Source: an uncultured Lachnospiraceae bacterium
GTDB lineage: Bacteria > Bacillota > Clostridia > Lachnospirales > Lachnospiraceae
Reading direction: 5' to 3'
NCBI GenBank assembly: GCA_947629525.1
Contig: CANREB010000007.1
Span: 26,371 to 90,370, forward strand
Length of the DNA: 64,000 bases
The notes below the pieces were generated by a model. The model saw only the letters and a list, made by a program, of their open reading frames with translations, did not search any database and was not told where the DNA came from. The position numbers were made by a program, and so were the translations under genes. Below are positions 29,542-39,893 of this stretch, in pieces; position 1 is the stretch's first letter, and each line of letters starts with the position of its first letter.

Positions 29542-31812
29542 ATGAGAAGCAGTTCAACAATGTGGTATGATGCGCCCGCAAAGGACTGGAATGAAGCTCT
29601 TCCTATAGGCAACGGGCGGATAGGAGCAATGATATTCGGCGGCATAGAGGCAGAGCACATACAAGTGAATGAAGATACTGTATGGTATGGCGGTCCTATG
29701 GACAGAAATAATCCCAGTGCCAAAGAGAAGCTTCCTGTGATAAGACAGCTCATAATGTCAGGAAAGATACATGAAGCCGAGAGGCTGTGCAAACAGGCTC
29801 TTGGCGGCACGCCGCAGGGAATGAGGATATACCAGACGCTTGGCGACATAGATATAAGCTATGATTTTGGAAAAGATATAAATAAAGAAGAAGTAACGGA
29901 TTATGAGCGCGGTCTTGATATAGGAAATGCAGTTGCATATGTGCATTTTGAGTACGATGAGACTGTCTACAGCAGAGAAATATTTATGAGCGCGCCCGAT
30001 GATATATGTGTCATGCACTTCAAGGCGGAAGGCAGAAACAAGCTTAAGCTTGAAATAATGCAGACGCGCCATCATATATATGAATATTCGCGGAAAGCAT
30101 CGGACGACAGCATAGTATTGGGCGGAAATCTCGGACGCGACGGTCTTGATTACGCGATGATGTGTAAAATATACGTTCCCGACGGGAAAGTCGAGGTTAT
30201 AGGCGAGAATATATCGGTGAGCGAAGCTTCGCATGTCTATATGTATTGGAGCGCGCTGACGACATACAGAATAGAGGATAAGACACAGGCAGCACTTGAA
30301 AAAGCGCTCAGCACTCTGTTGGAAAAAGCTTCGCGGAAAAGTTATGAAGAATTAAAGAAGACCCACATAGAGGACTATAAGTCATATTATGACAGGATAA
30401 AGCTTACGCTGTGTGACGAAAAAGAACAGGCTAAAAGAAGCGCTGTACCTGTTGATGTACGTCTGAAAAATATAGCGGATGGTCAGGACGACCTTGCGCT
30501 CGAACAGCTCTATTTTGATTTCGGCAGATATCTGCTGATAAGCTGCAGCCGTCCGGGGACTCTTCCCGCGACGCTTCAGGGGTTATGGAACAGAGATATT
30601 GAAGCGCCATGGGATTCAAAATATACCATCAATATAAATACGGAGATGAACTACTGGTGCGCTGAGCCCTGCGGCTTGGGCGACTGTCATATGCCGCTTT
30701 TTGACCTTATGGAAAAAATGCTTCCCAACGGGCAGAAGACGGCGGAAGTCATGTACGGATGCCGTGGATTTGTGGCGCATCACAATACTGATATATGGGG
30801 CGACACTGCGCCTCAGGATCTGTGGATTCCGGGAAGCTTTTGGGTGATGGGCGGCGCATGGCTTTGCACACACATATGGATGCACTATGAGTATACGGGT
30901 GATAAAGCATTTTTGGAGCGCATGTTCCCTATGATGCGCGAAGCGTGCCTTTTTTTCCTTGATTTTCTGATAGAATATGAGATTGACGGCACGACGTATC
31001 TTTGCACCTGCCCAAGTGTGTCGCCGGAAAATACTTTTATACTGCCAAACGGTGAGCAGGGGGCAAATTCGATTGGCGTGACGATGGACAATCAGATACT
31101 GAGGGATCTGTTTACCCAGTGCAATGCGGCGGCAGAGATACTCGGAGTGTCGGATGAACTTGACGATAAGATAAAGCAAGCCTGTGCAAGACTTATACCA
31201 ACGCGCATCGGCAGTGACGGCAGAATACTTGAGTGGTGCAGGGAATATGAGGAAAAAGAGCCGGGACACAGGCATATTTCACATTTGTACGGTCTTCATC
31301 CCTCGTCACAGATCACAAAGGACGGTACACCTGAACTTGCAAAGGCTGCGGAGCTTACGCTTCAGAAACGACTTGAAGGCGGCGGAGGACACACAGGTTG
31401 GAGCAGAGCATGGATAATGAACCATTATGCAAAGCTGTGGGACGGTGAATGTGCGCATGAGAACTTAAGACAGTTATTCATAAGATCAACACTTCCAAAT
31501 CTCTTTGACAACCATCCGCCTTTTCAGATAGACGGTAATTTCGGCTCAATAGCGGCGATGACGGAAATGCTTGTCCAAAGCGACCAAAGGCGTATAGTCC
31601 TGCTTCCCGCACTGCCCCGCAAGTGGACTGAGGGAAGCGTCGAGGGGATAAGAGTGCGCGGTAACGCTAAAATGGATATCAAATGGAAAAATTCAGAACT
31701 TGAAAGCGCAAGGATATGCAGCGGCGATGACTGTACAAGACGTATAATGTACAATGGTCAGATAAAGGAATTTACGCTTGAGAAAGGCGTTTGGAAAGAG
31801 ATAGTGTTTTAA
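29542..31812 (+). CDS. GH95 family alpha-L-fucosidase
   Basis: 756 residues from the ATG at 29542, with GAGG upstream; an earlier ATG at 29521 would overlap the previous gene. The N-terminus YDAPAKDWNEALPIGNGRIG and VNEDTVWYGG are GH95 hallmarks, as are NINTEMNYWCAEPCGL, PSVSPENTF (general acid Glu region), GGHTGWSRAWI, and FQIDGNFGSIAAMTEM with the catalytic-site Asp. The family removes alpha-1,2-linked L-fucose (or galactose) from glycans and xyloglucan. There is no signal peptide, so imported oligosaccharides are the likely substrate. Confidence 0.92.
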   Translation: MRSSSTMWYDAPAKDWNEALPIGNGRIGAMIFGGIEAEHIQVNEDTVWYGGPMDRNNPSAKEKLPVIRQLIMSGKIHEAERLCKQALGGTPQGMRIYQTLGDIDISYDFGKDINKEEVTDYERGLDIGNAVAYVHFEYDETVYSREIFMSAPDDICVMHFKAEGRNKLKLEIMQTRHHIYEYSRKASDDSIVLGGNLGRDGLDYAMMCKIYVPDGKVEVIGENISVSEASHVYMYWSALTTYRIEDKTQAALEKALSTLLEKASRKSYEELKKTHIEDYKSYYDRIKLTLCDEKEQAKRSAVPVDVRLKNIADGQDDLALEQLYFDFGRYLLISCSRPGTLPATLQGLWNRDIEAPWDSKYTININTEMNYWCAEPCGLGDCHMPLFDLMEKMLPNGQKTAEVMYGCRGFVAHHNTDIWGDTAPQDLWIPGSFWVMGGAWLCTHIWMHYEYTGDKAFLERMFPMMREACLFFLDFLIEYEIDGTTYLCTCPSVSPENTFILPNGEQGANSIGVTMDNQILRDLFTQCNAAAEILGVSDELDDKIKQACARLIPTRIGSDGRILEWCREYEEKEPGHRHISHLYGLHPSSQITKDGTPELAKAAELTLQKRLEGGGGHTGWSRAWIMNHYAKLWDGECAHENLRQLFIRSTLPNLFDNHPPFQIDGNFGSIAAMTEMLVQSDQRRIVLLPALPRKWTEGSVEGIRVRGNAKMDIKWKNSELESARICSGDDCTRRIMYNGQIKEFTLEKGVWKEIVF

Positions 31813-32606
31813 AGCATAAGCTGCTTTTTTATATGGGTATATTTTTTCTCGGGAATGGGAAGCTCAGTACCGTCCGACAATGTTACCGCAAAGCGGCGGA
31901 TATTTTTAACATGGGCGGGATTGAGCAGATATCCTGAATGTATGCGCAGAAAAAGTCCGGAATATTTTTCCTCAAACTTTGATAAAGTTTCATTTATGGT
32001 GATAGCGCCGTCCTCGGAGTGTATTTGAAGCTTGGAGGAGTGCTTTACGGTCTCTATATATAAAATGCGGGAAGACGCGATGCGGTGTACGCATCCGTCA
32101 GACGCCTTCACGGTTATGTATTGTTTCGGCTCGGGAAAAGAGGGCGCTGTCATAGATGAATTTTCATAGTGTACGGGATAAATAGTGTCTCTGCTGTCAT
32201 ATTCCCACAGATTACTTATGTGCAGCAAAACGATCTCAGGCTGATATTTTGAGCCTTGGGCTGTCTTTATCTTTTTGTCGTGCCATGTATAGTGGAGCCA
32301 TTGGTCATGATAGACAGTATTGCCGTTGGGATAATGAGTGTAAATATCATAATGAAGCAGGACTTCTTTTACATGGCTTCCGGGTGAAGCGCACAGGACT
32401 TTTATATCGCCCATGGTAAATGTAAGCGAATGTTTTTCAGCCGCAAAAGTCTGTATAAGGTTCTTTCTGCCTCTTATCTGCTGTCTGCTGGCAGGACCTA
32501 TCCACAATATATCATCGCTGATATACTCAAAAAACGGTTTCAGGTTGTTTTTGTAATACTCTGTTATTATCAGGAGAGAAATCCTGATTATCTCGTCAGT
32601 TTTCAT
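31809..32606 (-). CDS. LytTR-type regulator with SnoaL-like N-terminal domain
   Basis: 265 residues from the ATG at 32606, behind GGGGA. The N-terminal about 130 residues look like an NTF2/SnoaL-like sensor (YYKNNLKPFFEYISDDILWI). The C-terminal 100 residues are a LytTR DNA-binding domain: ILYIETVKHSSKLQIHSEDG, then RIHSGYLLNPAHVKNIRRF. There is no receiver domain, so it is not a classical two-component regulator; the N-domain probably binds a small ligand. It is convergent with GH95, overlapping by 4 bp, and divergent from the chemoreceptor. Confidence 0.88.
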   Translation of the reverse strand: MKTDEIIRISLLIITEYYKNNLKPFFEYISDDILWIGPASRQQIRGRKNLIQTFAAEKHSLTFTMGDIKVLCASPGSHVKEVLLHYDIYTHYPNGNTVYHDQWLHYTWHDKKIKTAQGSKYQPEIVLLHISNLWEYDSRDTIYPVHYENSSMTAPSFPEPKQYITVKASDGCVHRIASSRILYIETVKHSSKLQIHSEDGAITINETLSKFEEKYSGLFLRIHSGYLLNPAHVKNIRRFAVTLSDGTELPIPEKKYTHIKKQLML

Positions 32607-32661
32607 TCTGTCCCCCATGATCGAATGTTTCGATATACTCTGATATTTGTCGTTTTTTTTT

Positions 32662-32690
32662 ATTATATATCATAAAATGTAAAAGGACAA
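32662..32690 (-). promoter_or_regulatory. Promoter of the LytTR regulator
   Basis: On the minus strand: TTGTCC (32690-32685), a 17-bp spacer and TATAAT (32667-32662). Confidence 0.6.
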
Positions 32691-32800
32691 GTGATTTAGC
32701 AAAAAAAACAAGTGAAAAAACGAATTGTGTTGAACAACGGGGGGTAGGTTATAATATTATTATTTGGGATTATAAATAAAATATGGAAGGATGAATTACG

Positions 32801-34786
32801 ATGCAGTTACAGAAGTTAAGTTTCAATGTCAACAGTAAAGCCAACAGGTCGGTGCGCAGGACCATTGCGGGTCTGTGTACGCTGGCGGGACTGATAATAC
32901 TGGCTCTGATCATTTTTTATACGGTCAGGAATAACAGTGAGCAGGTACAGTTATACAGTTCGCAGATCGACAACAGGATGTCGCAGAAAATCGTGCTCAT
33001 TGAAGCTGTCGCATCGGGAGCGCCGGTAGGTGCGGATGAAGAGGATTATTATACATACGTTGATATGCTGGCGGAACTGTATGACGATGTGTCGGCAGTG
33101 TATGTCTGTGTAGAGCAGGAAGGAGTTGTCTTTGCGGACGGTATCATGACATATATGTCGGGCGGATGGCTGCCGGATGACGATTTCCTTGTGACTGAAA
33201 GAGATTGGTATTCGGGAGCGGCGGCAACGGACGACGTGTACGTGTCTGAACCGTATGTAGATGAGCAGACGGGAAATATATGTATCACCATTTCCAAGGC
33301 AATCAGGCGCGACGGCAGAGTTGTGGGCGTTGCGGGACTGGATATGTATATGGACGATTTGGTGACTCTTGTGGAGGGTTCTTACAAGGGCGGTAATTAT
33401 ATATTTGTAACGACAGAGGATGGCACTATCCTGACACATCCGGACGAGGAGCTTGCATTGAGCGCGCAGAAGAGCACAACAGTGTCGGAAGCGCTGGGAG
33501 GCAGGTATGAGAAAGCGTGCGAGAAAGCTTTGTCAACCAAACTGATACTGGATTATAAGGGAGGACTGAAATTTGCTGTCAGCAATACAGTCGATGCGAC
33601 AGGCTGGAATGTAGTAGCGGTGATATCGCTTGCGGGAGTGTTTACCGTTATAATCATTACTGTCATACTGGCGGTTGTATTGAGCGTTGTAATCGGCGGA
33701 GTGGCAAAGCATAGCCTTACAGGCAGCATTAATCCGATGTTTGCGCCTCTTGAAGAACTGGCGGTGAACGTAGGAAAGATATCGGAAGGCGAACTGGATT
33801 ACAGCTTTAAGATAGATGAGCAGTCTCATGAAGTAAATGCACTGTCTGAAGCCTTAAATGATACGATGAAGGGATTACGGCACTATATTTCGGAGATTAC
33901 GGATACAGTGACGGCAATTTCGGAGAAAAATTTGGATTTTCACGTTGACGGAGTTTATACGGGTGATTATAAGAAGATCAAGGATGCCCTTGTAAACATT
34001 ATGGAAGTGCTCAACGGCAGCTTTACTGATATCAATGAACAGGCGGCAACGGTGCTTCAGTATTCAAAAGATCTGTCCGCGACGAGTGAAAATGTGGCGA
34101 AGGCGGCGACAGCGCAGAGTGAATCCGTGCAGAACACATCGGATGAGATAAAGGTGCTGACCGACAATATGGAGAAGATAGTAGAGTTTGCAAATAACAT
34201 TAAGACGAATACGGACAATGTGAACAATCATCTTGCCACCGGTAATGCGGAAATGGATGAACTTGTAAAGGCGATGGATGAGATCGTGGAATTTTATGAT
34301 GAGATTGCGGGCTTTGTGACTGAGATAAACGCTATTGCAAGCAAGACGAACCTGCTTGCCTTAAACGCTTCGATCGAGGCGGCAAGAGCGGGCGAAGCAG
34401 GTAAGGGCTTTGCGGTAGTGGCGGAAGAGATATCTGCCCTGTCGGCAAGCAGCTCAGAGTCAAGCGCCAAGATAAGCAGCGTGATATCCAAATCTTTTGA
34501 GTCTGTTGAACATGGTAAAGAACTTGTGGCAAAGACAGATAAAACGATATCGGACAGCGCAGAGTATTCCGCAGGAAATGCGAAGATGGTCGATGAGATC
34601 GTAAACTTTGTGAATACGCAGAAAGAGTCAACTGACGGAATACTGGAAAATATCCGTGCAATCAGCGGGATGGTGGAGAACAATGCGGCATGCGCCGAAG
34701 AAAATTCCGCGATATCGGCAAATCTTGGAGAGTGCGCTCAGTCTTTGATGGATACAGTGGCACAGTTCAGGCTTAGAAAACAATAA
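32801..34786 (+). CDS. Methyl-accepting chemotaxis protein
   Basis: 661 residues. Membrane helix at about 25-45, an extracellular dCache sensor with VSEPYVDEQTGNICITISKA and VGVAGLDMYMDDL (a typical Cache phrase), a second helix at about 275-300, HAMP, then the signalling tip EINAIASKTNLLALNASIEA and a C-terminal helical hairpin. Cache domains usually bind amino acids or short organic acids. With the flagellin gene at 59 kb, it supports a motile organism. The ATG follows GGAAGGA. Confidence 0.94.
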   Translation: MQLQKLSFNVNSKANRSVRRTIAGLCTLAGLIILALIIFYTVRNNSEQVQLYSSQIDNRMSQKIVLIEAVASGAPVGADEEDYYTYVDMLAELYDDVSAVYVCVEQEGVVFADGIMTYMSGGWLPDDDFLVTERDWYSGAAATDDVYVSEPYVDEQTGNICITISKAIRRDGRVVGVAGLDMYMDDLVTLVEGSYKGGNYIFVTTEDGTILTHPDEELALSAQKSTTVSEALGGRYEKACEKALSTKLILDYKGGLKFAVSNTVDATGWNVVAVISLAGVFTVIIITVILAVVLSVVIGGVAKHSLTGSINPMFAPLEELAVNVGKISEGELDYSFKIDEQSHEVNALSEALNDTMKGLRHYISEITDTVTAISEKNLDFHVDGVYTGDYKKIKDALVNIMEVLNGSFTDINEQAATVLQYSKDLSATSENVAKAATAQSESVQNTSDEIKVLTDNMEKIVEFANNIKTNTDNVNNHLATGNAEMDELVKAMDEIVEFYDEIAGFVTEINAIASKTNLLALNASIEAARAGEAGKGFAVVAEEISALSASSSESSAKISSVISKSFESVEHGKELVAKTDKTISDSAEYSAGNAKMVDEIVNFVNTQKESTDGILENIRAISGMVENNAACAEENSAISANLGECAQSLMDTVAQFRLRKQ

Positions 34787-34803
34787 AAGATATGATTTAC
34801 ATT

Positions 34804-34850
34804 TAACTGCCCCCAATAGCTGTTTGGTCAGCTTATTGGGGGCAGTTTGT
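34804..34850. terminator. Bidirectional terminator between MCP and GH31 genes
   Basis: A long GC-rich stem (34805-34818 with 34834-34847) with an additional inner AGCTG pairing, and T/A tails on both sides. It serves the convergent chemoreceptor and GH31 genes. Confidence 0.9.
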
Positions 34851-34870
34851 TTATGATATATGTGTATCTG

Positions 34871-37210
34871 TCAGAACGTGATGTTAAAAGCATTTGCACC
34901 ATTGTCGGGCGTGATTACCGAATCACTGCCTTCAACGGATATTGAACCGTTTTGGACATTAGCCGCATGCATATTTACCATACGGATCTTGTATGGCTTT
35001 CTGCCCTGCGACGTAACATAAACGGTGTGTCCCTGACGTTTTACGGAAACTGAAAGTTCAACGGTATTATCCATTCCGAAGACTTCGGCATCGACGGTTA
35101 CGCCGTCATGAAGTGCGTATACGCGAAGCTCACAGTTATCGGCGTAATCGTAATCAGGTCTGTCATCGCGTGCGCCTGTTGCAATTATCGAGTTCTCACG
35201 TACCATCAAAGGTATGCTCAGATAATCATGCTGCTCTTCTATCCATGTGCCGCCTTTATATTCCCTGCCTGTCAGGAAATTTGTCCAGACACCGTCAGGA
35301 AGATAATATTCAGCCCTGCTTTCATCGTTAAATATCGGCGCTACAAGCAGGCTGTCGCCGAGCATATACTGTTTGTCAAGATAGTGGCAGTTCCTGTCCT
35401 TTGTGAACTCAAGCACCATACTGCGCATGGAAGGTATACCTGTTGATGATGCCGTTATCGCTGTCTTATAAATATAAGGCATAAGCCGTGCCTTTAAGCG
35501 TGTGAAGAAACGTACTACATCGACGGCTTCCTCATCATAGAGCCATGGCACACGGTAAGACTGGCTTCCATGCAGACGGCTGTGTGATGAAAGCAATCCG
35601 AACGCTACCCAGCGTTTGTACACGTCGGCAGTGGAAGTGTGCTCAAAACCGCCGATATCATGCGCCCAAAAGCCAAATCCTGACATACACAGCGATAAAC
35701 CGCCGCGCAGACTTTCTTCCATAGACTCATAATCAGACCAGCAGTCGCCGCCCCAGTGAACAGGAAATTTCTGCCCACCCACAGTTGCGGAACGCGCGAA
35801 CAGCACAGCCTCGCCCTTGCCGCGCTTTCTTTCCAAAAGTTCGTATACGCATTTATTGTAAAGGTAAGTATAGTAATTGTGCATCTTTTTAGGGTCAGAG
35901 CCGTCATAGTAAACTGCGTCAACAGGGATCCTCTCGCCAAAATCCGTTTTGAAGCAGTCAACCCCCATATCGAGAAGCACTTCAAGCTTATCCTGAAACC
36001 ATTTCCAAGCTTCGGGGTTGGTGAAATCGACAATAGCCATCCCGGGCTGCCACATATCCCATTGCCATACTTCGCCGTTCGGACGTTTGATGAAGTAACC
36101 TTTTTCCATGCCTTCCGCAAAGAGCGCCGATTCCTGACCAATGTATGAGTTTATCCATACGCATATATTAAGTCCCTTGTCCTTGATGCGCTTTAACATA
36201 CCTGCGGGATCGGGGAAGACCCTGCTGTCCCAGAGAAAATCGCTCCAATGGAATTCTTTCATCCAAAAGCAGTCAAAATGGAAAGTCCTAAGCGGTATGC
36301 CACGGTCGAGCATGCCGTTTACAAAGCTCATAACGGTGTCTTCGTCATAGTTTGTGGTAAACGAAGTTGAAAGCCACAGACCGAATGTCCACGGTGCAGG
36401 CAGGGAAGGCTTGCCTGTGATATCCGTGTAACGTCTTAAGACATCCTTCATTTCAGGTCCGTTTATAAGGAAATAGTCAAGGTATGTGCCCTCGACCGAA
36501 AATTCAGAGCGCGTGACCATCTCGGTGCATATCTCAAACTCAACCTTTTCGGGATGGTTTACGAATACGCCGTATCCTTTATTTGATATATAAAACGGTA
36601 TGTTCTTGTAACTCTGCTCAGTGCTTGTGCCGCCGTCAGCATTCCACATCTCAACGCTTTGACCGTTTTTGATAAACGGGGTAAAACGCTCGCCAAGACC
36701 GTATAAAAGCTCACCGACGCCTACGCTTAGCTGTTGGCGCATATATGTGTCCGTATCATCGCCTTTGTCATACGCGGAGCCTTTCCAGTCGGCTTTCATC
36801 AGTGCGAGGTCACGTCCCTTTGATTCCGTGATGATCTTATCGCCGCGGCGGTATTTCATATACCAGTTGTTTTTGCCTATTTCGAGTGAAAGCGAGCCGC
36901 TTTTTATAATGATGCGTTCGTCGTTTTCATCGACGTTAAGCGGTATGGAGGAAGCGTTTATCTCAAATGCGGGTGAGTTTTTGACAGCCCCCAGATGATG
37001 GTATGTCTGCACACGGATAACATCTTCCATAGGCGATGTTATCATAAGCGTCAGATTAATGCCGCCGAGAGTATCGCCGCGGTGATTGATACGTCCCGTC
37101 GGGGCACAGATAGTTACTTTGTCAGCCTCAATCTTGGTGAAATATGCCTGCTGCGGAGCAAAACATTCAAATCCCTCGCGTTGGAGCCAACAGCCATTGC
37201 TGAATTTCAT
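34871..37210 (-). CDS. GH31 alpha-xylosidase (YicI-like)
   Basis: 779 residues from the ATG at 37210 with GAGG 5 nt upstream; a GTG two codons earlier is less likely. GH31 features: nucleophile Asp in KTDFGERIP near residue 420, general acid Asp in HWGGDCWSDYESM near residue 485, and the sub-barrel FGLWLSTSFTTNYDEDTV. These match YicI-type alpha-xylosidases that remove alpha-xylosyl groups from oligosaccharides such as isoprimeverose. No signal peptide, so it works inside the cell on imported sugars. Paired with GH95 it would strip xyloglucan side chains. Confidence 0.92.
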   Translation of the reverse strand: MKFSNGCWLQREGFECFAPQQAYFTKIEADKVTICAPTGRINHRGDTLGGINLTLMITSPMEDVIRVQTYHHLGAVKNSPAFEINASSIPLNVDENDERIIIKSGSLSLEIGKNNWYMKYRRGDKIITESKGRDLALMKADWKGSAYDKGDDTDTYMRQQLSVGVGELLYGLGERFTPFIKNGQSVEMWNADGGTSTEQSYKNIPFYISNKGYGVFVNHPEKVEFEICTEMVTRSEFSVEGTYLDYFLINGPEMKDVLRRYTDITGKPSLPAPWTFGLWLSTSFTTNYDEDTVMSFVNGMLDRGIPLRTFHFDCFWMKEFHWSDFLWDSRVFPDPAGMLKRIKDKGLNICVWINSYIGQESALFAEGMEKGYFIKRPNGEVWQWDMWQPGMAIVDFTNPEAWKWFQDKLEVLLDMGVDCFKTDFGERIPVDAVYYDGSDPKKMHNYYTYLYNKCVYELLERKRGKGEAVLFARSATVGGQKFPVHWGGDCWSDYESMEESLRGGLSLCMSGFGFWAHDIGGFEHTSTADVYKRWVAFGLLSSHSRLHGSQSYRVPWLYDEEAVDVVRFFTRLKARLMPYIYKTAITASSTGIPSMRSMVLEFTKDRNCHYLDKQYMLGDSLLVAPIFNDESRAEYYLPDGVWTNFLTGREYKGGTWIEEQHDYLSIPLMVRENSIIATGARDDRPDYDYADNCELRVYALHDGVTVDAEVFGMDNTVELSVSVKRQGHTVYVTSQGRKPYKIRMVNMHAANVQNGSISVEGSDSVITPDNGANAFNITF

Positions 37211-37387
37211 AAGCACCTCGTTTCTGCGCAGTCAAAGCGCGTTGTTTGATTAAAATATAACTAAAATAATAATAACATGATTTACGCAAACAGAAAATAA
37301 AAAAATTTAAATACTTTTTTAGAGAAGTGTGGTAATATTATGATATACAGCAAAAATATCCGTTATTTAAAAAGAGGAGGTATTTTT

Positions 37388-38989
37388 ATGAAACTGATCT
37401 TTATAGGAGCAGACCATCAGGTAACAGGAAGCTGCCACTATATACAGGCGTGCGGCAAGAATATTCTGGTTGACTGCGGTATGCAGCAGGGCGTTAATCC
37501 GTTCGAGTGCAGTAAACTTCCTGTGGAAGAGTCAGAGATAGATTATGTGTTTCTTACACATGCCCACGTTGACCATTCGGGCAACCTGCCGCTTTTGTAT
37601 GCAAGAGGTTTCAGAGGAAATGTGTATACGACCGAGGCATCGGCGGATCTGTGTTCGATAATGCTGCGTGATTGTGCGCATATACAGATGCAGGAAGCAG
37701 AGTGGAAAAACCGTAAGGCAAAAAGACATTCGGGAATCGAGGCAGTAGAGCCGTTGTATACTATGGAGGACGCGGACGGCGTGATCAGGCGGATAGTGCC
37801 ATGCGCGTACAACAGTACGGTACAGATATGCGAAGGTATCACGATAAAATTTACCGATGTGGGACATCTGCTCGGTTCAGCAAGTATAGAAGTATGGCTC
37901 ACAGAGGATGATGTCACAAAAAAGATCGTGTTTTCCGGCGATATCGGCAACAAAAATCAGCCTCTTATAAAAGATCCGATCTATACAAGGCAGGCTGACT
38001 ATGTTGTTATGGAATCGACATACGGCGACAGGTATCATACGTCGGAAAAGCCCGAGTATGTGCAGGATCTTGCAAAGGTTATATCAAAGACATTTGCAAG
38101 AGGCGGAAACGTTGTCATCCCATCGTTTGCCGTGGGCAGAACGCAGGAAATGCTGTACTTTCTGAGGAAGATAAAGGAAGATGATCTTGTCCCCGAATTT
38201 CCGAATTTTGAGGTGTATGTGGACAGTCCGCTTGCGGTTGAGGCGACAGGAGTATTCCAAAAAAATATATATACCTGTTTTGACGAAGATGCGATGGAGC
38301 TTGTGCGCCGGGGCGTCAATCCCATCACTTTCCCGGGGCTTAAGCTTGCCATTACAAGCGAAGAGTCAAAGGAGATAAATTTTGACGACACGCCGAAAGT
38401 AATAATATCTGCAAGCGGAATGTGCGAGGCGGGACGTATCCGGCATCATTTAAAGCATAATCTGTGGCGGCCTGAATGTACGATACTGTTTGTAGGATAT
38501 CAGGCGGTAGGTACCTTGGGACGTGCGATCATTGAAGGCGCTAAAGAAGTAAAGCTTTTTGGCGAAGTTGTGGAAGTGCGCGCTGAGATAATGCAGCTTC
38601 CGGGTATGAGCGGACACGCCGACAAGAACGGACTTATCGAGTGGGTAAACGCTTTTGAGAAGAAGCCGGAGCGCGTATTTATTGTACATGGCGAGGACAG
38701 TGTGAGCAATGCCTTTACTGACTGCCTGAAAAAAGAATACGGACATAACGCGTATGCGCCGTATTCGGGAACAAGGATAGATCTTTTGACTAATACGGTG
38801 GAATACGAAGCTGTTCCCGTACTTATCAAAAAACACGCACATGCCGCGTCGGATGTTTTTGCAAGACTTCTGGCGGCAGGTCAAAGGCTGCTTAATGTCA
38901 TACGGAAAAATGAGGGAGGCGCGAACAAGGATCTGGCAAAATTTGCCGATCAGATAAATTCATTGGCTGACCGTTGGGAAAGAAACTAG
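37388..38989 (+). CDS. Beta-CASP metallo-beta-lactamase RNA-processing-type protein
   Basis: 533 residues from the ATG at 37388 behind GAGGAGGT. Metal-binding HAHVDHSG near residue 58, a second His block (DVGHLLGS), GRTQEMLYFL in the beta-CASP region near residue 245, the ISASGMCEAGRIRHHL block, and MSGHADKNGLIEWV in the RMMBL part. Proteins of this architecture are nucleases for RNA, related to CPSF73/Ysh1, though it is distinct from RNase J. It may form a transcript with thyA, which starts 15 nt after its end. Confidence 0.9.
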   Translation: MKLIFIGADHQVTGSCHYIQACGKNILVDCGMQQGVNPFECSKLPVEESEIDYVFLTHAHVDHSGNLPLLYARGFRGNVYTTEASADLCSIMLRDCAHIQMQEAEWKNRKAKRHSGIEAVEPLYTMEDADGVIRRIVPCAYNSTVQICEGITIKFTDVGHLLGSASIEVWLTEDDVTKKIVFSGDIGNKNQPLIKDPIYTRQADYVVMESTYGDRYHTSEKPEYVQDLAKVISKTFARGGNVVIPSFAVGRTQEMLYFLRKIKEDDLVPEFPNFEVYVDSPLAVEATGVFQKNIYTCFDEDAMELVRRGVNPITFPGLKLAITSEESKEINFDDTPKVIISASGMCEAGRIRHHLKHNLWRPECTILFVGYQAVGTLGRAIIEGAKEVKLFGEVVEVRAEIMQLPGMSGHADKNGLIEWVNAFEKKPERVFIVHGEDSVSNAFTDCLKKEYGHNAYAPYSGTRIDLLTNTVEYEAVPVLIKKHAHAASDVFARLLAAGQRLLNVIRKNEGGANKDLAKFADQINSLADRWERN

Positions 38990-39004
38990 AGGGAGAGATT
39001 TTTT

Positions 39005-39853
39005 ATGAGCTACGCAGACAAGGTTTTTGTGGATATGTGCAGGGATATCATGGAAAACGGTACGAGCACGGAAGGGGAGAAAGTGCGCCCGCACTGGGAA
39101 GACGGCACACCCGCATATACAATAAAGCGTTTTGGCGTTGTGAACAGGTATGATCTCAGTAAGGAATTTCCCGCGCAGACGATAAGAAAGACACCGATAA
39201 AGGGCGCTACGGATGAACTTTTGTGGATATGGCAGAAGAAGTCGAATAATATAAAGGATCTGGGGACGCACATATGGGATTTATGGGCGGATGAAGACGG
39301 TTCGATTGGAAAAGCATACGGTTATCAGCTCAGCGTAAAGCATGAGTACAAAGAGGGCATGATGGATCAGGTGGACAGGGTCATTTATGATCTTAAAAAC
39401 AATCCGTTCAGCCGCCGAATACTTACCAATATCTATGTGCATCAGGATCTTAGCCGGATGCGCCTTTATCCGTGCGCATACAGCATGACATTTAATGTCA
39501 CGCAGAAAAAGGGCGATGATAAGCTTACGCTGAACGCCATACTTAACCAGCGTTCTCAGGATGTGCTTGCGGCAAACAACTGGAACGTGGTGCAGTATGC
39601 GGTGCTTGTCCATATGCTGGCGCAGTGCTGTGATATGAAAGTGGGCGAGCTTGTGCATGTTATTGCGGATGCGCATATTTACGACAGGCATATTGACATA
39701 GTCAAAGAGCTTATCGCGCGTCCTATGCATGCCGCGCCGCAGTTTTGGCTTAATCCTGAGATACGCGATTTTTATAAATTCACAAAAGATGACGTAAGGC
39801 TTGACAACTATGTGTGCGAGCCGAATATTAAAGATATTCCTATGGCGGTGTAG
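39005..39853 (+). CDS. thyA: Thymidylate synthase
   Basis: 282 residues. It converts dUMP to dTMP with methylene-THF. The active-site Cys is in LYPCAYSMTFNV near residue 160, and the substrate region is NQRSQDVLAANNWNVVQYA. The usual PCH is PCA and the usual GxPFN is AANNWN; both variants seem characteristic of a ThyA subgroup. It starts 15 nt after the beta-CASP gene and precedes folA by 40 nt. Confidence 0.95.
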   Translation: MSYADKVFVDMCRDIMENGTSTEGEKVRPHWEDGTPAYTIKRFGVVNRYDLSKEFPAQTIRKTPIKGATDELLWIWQKKSNNIKDLGTHIWDLWADEDGSIGKAYGYQLSVKHEYKEGMMDQVDRVIYDLKNNPFSRRILTNIYVHQDLSRMRLYPCAYSMTFNVTQKKGDDKLTLNAILNQRSQDVLAANNWNVVQYAVLVHMLAQCCDMKVGELVHVIADAHIYDRHIDIVKELIARPMHAAPQFWLNPEIRDFYKFTKDDVRLDNYVCEPNIKDIPMAV

Positions 39854-39893
39854 CGCGTGTCCGTATATATTTTTGTTGAATGGGGGATAAAGA

